The notes under the pieces: model-generated | What the model saw: only the letters and a program-made list of their open reading frames with translations | The model's database searches: none | What the model was told of the DNA's origin: nothing | From: Xanthomonas sacchari | GTDB taxonomy: Bacteria > Pseudomonadota > Gammaproteobacteria > Xanthomonadales > Xanthomonadaceae | Length of the DNA stretch: 64,000 nucleotides | NCBI RefSeq assembly: GCF_024266585.1 | Contig: NZ_CP100647.1 | Location: 2,647,001-2,711,000 of the forward strand | Direction of reading: 5' to 3' | Shown: positions 60,199-64,000 of the stretch, piece by piece | How the letters are laid out: every line of letters starts with the position of its first letter | How positions within the stretch are numbered: the stretch's first letter is position 1 | Position numbers and translations under genes: made by a program

Positions 60199-60615
60199 CT
60201 AGGCCTCCTGCCGGCGCATGCCCGCGGCTTCGCGCAGGAACTCGTCGTAGTCGAGGATGTAGTCGGTCGGGTCATAGGCCTGGTCGGCGAGCACCATCAG
60301 CACGCAGTCCTCGCTGAAGTCGTAGAGATCGCGCCAGACCATGCTGCCGAGCAGCAGGCCCTGGCACGGATCGTCCAGCACCACCTGCACCGGGCCGCTG
60401 CCGTCGTCGAGCAGGAACGACACCGAGCCGTGCAGCGCCACCGCCAACTGGTTGAGATGGCGGTGCGCGTGCTGGCCGCGGTGCACGCCGTTGCGGGTGG
60501 CGAACAGGTAGTACACGCGGCGGATGTCGAACGGCAGGTCGCGCTGTGGCTCCAGCGCCACGAGCTGTCCGCGCGCGTCGCCGTGCGTCCGCAACTGGAT
60601 TCGTTCGATTGCCAT
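60199..60615 (-). CDS. fdtA: FdtA/QdtA-family cupin sugar isomerase
   Basis: 138-aa cupin. DARGQLVALEPQRDLPFDIRRVYYLF and HRGQHAHRHLNQLAVALHGS carry the conserved His residues of dTDP-4-oxo-6-deoxyglucose 3,4-ketoisomerase; the end MVWRDLYDFSEDCVLMVLAD is diagnostic. First gene of the minus-strand series; a 203-nt promoter region separates it from the divergent cytochrome b561 gene. Confidence 0.9.
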   Translation of the reverse strand: MAIERIQLRTHGDARGQLVALEPQRDLPFDIRRVYYLFATRNGVHRGQHAHRHLNQLAVALHGSVSFLLDDGSGPVQVVLDDPCQGLLLGSMVWRDLYDFSEDCVLMVLADQAYDPTDYILDYDEFLREAAGMRRQEA

Positions 60616-60818
60616 CAGAGTGCCCGAGCCGGGCTCCGCATCGGAGTGTCCAGGCTGAGTGCCGCACGTCCGCGGAAAGGTTGCGCGAGGCCGGCGCGCG
60701 TCGCAACGCAACCTTTCGCCGCAACGCCGGCACCCATCGACGACCACCGCTGCAGCGAAGCCCAACGGCATCGCGCCGCAGTTTCGCCTCGTCTCGCCCA
60801 AGGACACCGCGTACCGCC

Positions 60819-61406
60819 ATGACCGTCCCCACGCCGGCCGCGCCGCCACCGCCTGTTCCCTCCGCTGCCACGCCGGCGGCATTGCCGCGGCCGATGGTGT
60901 GGCTGCACTGGCTCACCGTACTGTGCCTGGTGCTGGCGGCGGGCCTGATCCTGCTGCGCGAAGAGGTCGACGGCCGCATGTGGCGGCAGTGGCTGCTGGA
61001 AGGCCACCGCCACTTCGGCCTGTTCGTGCTCGGCCTGTTCTGCCTGCGCGTGGCGCTGCGGATACGCCTGGGCAAGCGCCACGATCCGGAGGCCGGCTCG
61101 GCACTGATGCGCTTGCTGGCCGGCGCCACCCACGTGGTGATGTACGCGCTGCTGCTGACCCTGCCGCTGCTGGGCTGGGCGCTGAGCCAGTCGATGGGCA
61201 AGCCGGTGCATCTGTTCGGCGCCACCCTGCCGGCGCTGGTCGCGCCCGATCCCGACCTGGCCGACCGCCTCGGTGCCTGGCACGTGGATGCGGCCTGGCT
61301 GCTGCTGGCGCTGATCCTGCTGCACATCGGCGCGGCGCTGTGGCACCACCTCGTGCGCCGCGATGCCGTGCTGCAACGGATGCTGCCGTTCCTGCGCCGC
61401 CGCTGA
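60819..61406 (+). CDS. Cytochrome b561 family protein
   Basis: 195-aa membrane protein with four helices carrying haem-ligand His: MVWLHWLTVLCLVLAAGL, EGHRHFGLFVLGLF, GATHVVMYALLLTLPLLGW and WLLLALILLHIGAALWHHLV. Di-haem b561 type that passes electrons from quinol to periplasmic carriers. Begins a plus-strand group with a haem-c barrel and cytochrome c (61-nt gap). Confidence 0.9.
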   Translation: MTVPTPAAPPPPVPSAATPAALPRPMVWLHWLTVLCLVLAAGLILLREEVDGRMWRQWLLEGHRHFGLFVLGLFCLRVALRIRLGKRHDPEAGSALMRLLAGATHVVMYALLLTLPLLGWALSQSMGKPVHLFGATLPALVAPDPDLADRLGAWHVDAAWLLLALILLHIGAALWHHLVRRDAVLQRMLPFLRRR

Positions 61407-61467
61407 GCCGCCCTTCCCTCTCTCGTTCGCGTCCGTCGCCGCACCCACCCGCCAAAGGACTCCCCGC

Positions 61468-62832
61468 ATGCACCAGGCCCCGTCGTCCCTCTCCACCTCC
61501 TCCCGCAGCGACAGGACGCGCGGCGCCGAGCAGGCGCTGCTGTGGTCGGCGCTGGGCTCGCTGCTGCTGGTGCTGAGCCCGCGCGCGGCGGCGGTGCCGG
61601 CGTTCGCGCGGCAGACCGGCTCCTCCTGCGCCGACTGCCACATCGGCGCCTACGGCCCGGCGCTGACCCCGTACGGCATGCGCTTCAAGCTCGGCGGCTA
61701 CACCGACAGCGACGGCAACGGCACCAAGGTCCCGGTCTCGGCGCAGCTCACCGCCAACCGCAGCGTGCCGGCGCGCGGCGAGAGCCGCACCCGCTTCAGC
61801 GAGGCCGACCTGTACCTGGCCGGGCGCATCACCGACAACGTCGGCGGTTACGTCAAGGTCGCCACCAGCAACAACGGCAGCAACGACTACAGCACGCGCC
61901 TGGACAACGTGGACCTGCGCGCGGTGCTCAAGCGCTTCCAGGTCGGCGGCAAGGACGCGCTGCTCGGCGTCAGCGTCAACAACAACCCCGGCAGCCAGGA
62001 TCCGATCGGCATGCTGCCCAATGCCTCCGGCCTGGGCCCGGCCTCGGCCTACGCCAGCTCGACCACCCTGCTCAACCAGTCGTCGCTGTCCAACCGGGTG
62101 ATCGGCAGCAGCGTCTACGGCCTGTACGACCGCAACTGGTACGGCGAACTGGGCACCTACACCGCCCTGCCGGTGTCGACCCAGGACGACCTGGGCTACG
62201 CCGTCGGCGGCGATCCGGGCAAGCTCAGCGATACCGGCTACCTGCGCCTGAGCTACTTGAAGGACCTCAAGCGGCAGTTCTTCTCCGCCGGCGTGGTCGC
62301 GCTGACCACGCGCCGGCAGCTGCCGCGCAGCACCGGTCCGCGCGACGACTTCACCGATCTCGGCTACGACCTCAACTACCAGTTCCTGGGCACCCGCGAG
62401 CACATCCTCAAGCTCGGCTACCTCAACATCTACGAACGCCGCCGCTACGGCAGCGCGCTGATCGACCCGACCAATCCGGCCCTGGCCGGCCCGCGCCGGG
62501 CCAGCGTCCGCGACCAGTCGATCAGCCTCAACTACACCTACAGGCAGAGCTACAGCCTGCTGCTGGCGCACTTCATCAACAGCGGCTCGGACGATCCGTT
62601 CCGCTACCGCCCGTACGGCGCGCCGGACACCACCAGCAACCTGATCAGCGCCTCGTGGGCGCCGTTCGGCAAGGACGACAGCTACTCGTCGATCTCCAAC
62701 CTGCGCTTGTCCGCGACCTGGTTCCGTTTCAGCAAGTTCAACGGCAGCACCGGCAACGTGTTCGGCGCCATCCCGGTCACCCGCCCGCGCGACCTCAACC
62801 AGTTCGCGCTGAGCCTGAGCCTCGCGTTCTGA
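61468..62832 (+). CDS. Outer-membrane barrel with N-terminal haem-c motif
   Basis: 454-aa. Signal peptide, then FARQTGSSCADCHIGAYGPALTPYG with one CxxCH haem attachment site, then a long beta-strand-rich region of alternating aromatic residues ending in SLSLAF, typical of an outer-membrane barrel. Belongs to a poorly described family annotated as cytochrome c. Together with b561 and the next cytochrome it could form an electron path to the cell surface. Start ATG 61468. Confidence 0.8.
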   Translation: MHQAPSSLSTSSRSDRTRGAEQALLWSALGSLLLVLSPRAAAVPAFARQTGSSCADCHIGAYGPALTPYGMRFKLGGYTDSDGNGTKVPVSAQLTANRSVPARGESRTRFSEADLYLAGRITDNVGGYVKVATSNNGSNDYSTRLDNVDLRAVLKRFQVGGKDALLGVSVNNNPGSQDPIGMLPNASGLGPASAYASSTTLLNQSSLSNRVIGSSVYGLYDRNWYGELGTYTALPVSTQDDLGYAVGGDPGKLSDTGYLRLSYLKDLKRQFFSAGVVALTTRRQLPRSTGPRDDFTDLGYDLNYQFLGTREHILKLGYLNIYERRRYGSALIDPTNPALAGPRRASVRDQSISLNYTYRQSYSLLLAHFINSGSDDPFRYRPYGAPDTTSNLISASWAPFGKDDSYSSISNLRLSATWFRFSKFNGSTGNVFGAIPVTRPRDLNQFALSLSLAF

Positions 62833-62855
62833 TTCCCCCGCACGGAGCTTCCCGC

Positions 62856-63251
62856 ATGAAACCCGCCACTGCCCTCCCCCTGCGCCGCCTGTTGGCCGGC
62901 CTGCTGCCGCTGGCCGCCGCGCTGGCGTCGAGCGCGCACGCCGCCGGCGGCACGCCCGGTGCCAGCGTGTTCGCCAGCGAATGCGCCGAGTGCCACAGCG
63001 CCGCCCCGGCCAAGAACAAGAAAGGCCCGACCCTGTTCGGCGTGGTCGGACGCCGCGCCGGCAGCGTGTCCGATTACAACTACTCCGACGCGATGAAGCA
63101 GAGCCAGTGGACCTGGAGCGACGACAAGCTGCGCAGCTACCTGTCGCAGCCGGCGTCCAAGGCCCTGCCCGGCAGCAAGATGAAGTACGACGGGCTCGAC
63201 GACACCAAGCAGTTGCAGGACCTGATCACCTATCTGCACAGCCTGCATTGA
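62856..63251 (+). CDS. Class I cytochrome c
   Basis: 131-aa secreted cytochrome. Signal peptide ends at SAHA; CxxCH in SECAECHSAAP; axial Met in LPGSKMKYDGL; helix GVVGRRAGSVSDYNYSDAMK is typical of cytochrome c2/c550. Soluble periplasmic electron carrier, 23 nt after the barrel gene. Confidence 0.92.
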   Translation: MKPATALPLRRLLAGLLPLAAALASSAHAAGGTPGASVFASECAECHSAAPAKNKKGPTLFGVVGRRAGSVSDYNYSDAMKQSQWTWSDDKLRSYLSQPASKALPGSKMKYDGLDDTKQLQDLITYLHSLH

Positions 63252-63422
63252 ACTGACTGCCCGATCCGGTCATATTCGGCGCCCGACGGGCCGGCCATCG
63301 CGCCGCGCCCGTGCCGTTCCCCTGACCTGCGAGCATCGAACCGCCGTGCGTGTGCCCCCAGCCGTCATTGGTGCCCCGTCCCTGCCCCGCGCCGCAACGC
63401 GGCGCCGCAGTGCGGGCCGCGC

Positions 63423-64000
63423 ATGCTGAACATGCACGCGGGCCGTCGCAGAAGCGCGCTCCGGCCGTCGGCGCGTCCAGGCGCCGGACCGGCGGCCCTG
63501 GCCCTGGCCCTGGGCCTGGCGCTCGCAGCGCTGCACGCCCCTGCCGCGCTGGCCGGCGACGTCGGCGGCGCGGCCGGGATCAGCTCGCAACTGGTCGACC
63601 GCGGCATCGCCGTGACCCGCAATGCCCCGACCCTGCAGGGCGCGCTGTTCTGGCTGCCGGCGCCGGGCTGGTCGCTGAGCGGCTCGGCCAGCGTGGCGCT
63701 GGATGCGCCGGGCAAGGTGCTGATGGGCAGCGTCGGCCTGTCGCGCAGTTGGACCCTGTCCGACAGCTGGCAGCTACAGGCCGAGGCGCTGCTGTACCGC
63801 TACCCCGGCACGCGCGCCGACCGCCTGTTCAACCGCGACGAGTTCAGCCTGGGCTGGAGCTACCGCGACCGCCTCAGCCTGTCGCTGGCCGCCTTCCGCA
63901 TGCCCGACAGCGGCCTGCACCAGCGCTGGTACGGGGCGCTCGACCTGACCGCGCACCAGCCGCTGGCCGGCCCGCTGTCGCTGGCGGCGGGTGTCGGGAT
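63423..64000 (+). CDS. Exported beta-rich protein, cut by window edge
   Basis: At least 192 residues. Basic N-terminus then signal-like LALALGLALAALHAPAALA. The mature part GGAAGISSQLVDRGIAVTRN and repeated strands (ALFWLPAPGWSLSGSASVAL; SWTLSDSWQLQAEALLYRYP) resemble small outer-membrane proteins of the TIGR02001-like type. Start may be ATG 63423 or 63432. The C-terminus is beyond the window. It lies 171 nt after the cytochrome c gene and may belong to the same unit. Confidence 0.7.
   Translation, partial: MLNMHAGRRRSALRPSARPGAGPAALALALGLALAALHAPAALAGDVGGAAGISSQLVDRGIAVTRNAPTLQGALFWLPAPGWSLSGSASVALDAPGKVLMGSVGLSRSWTLSDSWQLQAEALLYRYPGTRADRLFNRDEFSLGWSYRDRLSLSLAAFRMPDSGLHQRWYGALDLTAHQPLAGPLSLAAGVG

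Overview
The window looks like chromosome of a Xanthomonas-type gammaproteobacterium (Xanthomonadaceae). The flanks are very GC-rich. They carry a NodT/MipA/RND efflux operon with an SmeRS-like two-component pair, a TraX protein, a large O-polysaccharide-type cluster and a dif site of the xanthomonad kind. The middle, about 5.5-29.2 kb, is clearly AT-richer and is a mobile defence island.

Layout. 1-5.4 kb: tail of a tripartite efflux operon (minus strand) divergent from a response regulator and histidine kinase, then a small conserved-looking ORF. 5452-5479: a XerCD dif-like site. 5.55-29.2 kb: a Tn7-like transposon. Its transposition genes (tnsA, tnsB, tnsC, tniQ) sit at the right end. Related repeat sites lie in inverted orientation at both ends (5607-5687 and 28984-29175). 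Its cargo comprises a broken RelB-type antitoxin, a DEDD exonuclease with a small partner, an odd tRNA with a long variable arm, a KfrA-like protein divergent from a tyrosine recombinase, an unknown 370-aa protein, a Gabija system (gajA, gajB), a complete type II CBASS operon (cap5-cdn-cap2-cap3 plus a possible 44-aa coupled ORF), a second DEDDh exonuclease, a decayed gene, an unknown 343-aa gene bracketed by 24-nt direct repeats, and a GIY-YIG nuclease. 29.4-31.0 kb: an orphan contractile-tail sheath gene.

31.1-35.8 kb: an operon with a DUF2796 periplasmic protein, an ABC ATPase and permease, and two DUF3299 lipoproteins. It resembles zinc-uptake (Zrg-type) loci and is preceded by an AT-rich dyad that could be a Zur site. 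35.9-39.2 kb: a small protein, a secreted phospholipase D-like protein, a small secreted protein and TraX. 39.4-45.3 kb: an ABC exporter, an HPr-kinase-like protein, a B12-type radical SAM enzyme and a nucleotidyltransferase. 45.6-60.6 kb: one long minus-strand series of tightly overlapping genes for a surface polysaccharide containing a dTDP-3-amino-3,6-dideoxyhexose: FdtA, NeuD-type acetyltransferase, FdtB, Wzx flippase, Wzy-like polymerase, Wzz-like protein and three glycosyltransferases. It also holds an amidohydrolase, two methyltransferases and a second radical SAM protein. 60.8-64 kb: cytochrome b561, an outer-membrane barrel with an N-terminal haem-c motif, a class I cytochrome c, and the start of another exported protein.

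Most long overlapping ORFs in the GC-rich parts are frame shadows. Starts were chosen from overlaps with upstream stops, Shine-Dalgarno-like sequence and family N-termini. All function calls rest on motif recognition by eye; no database search was run.
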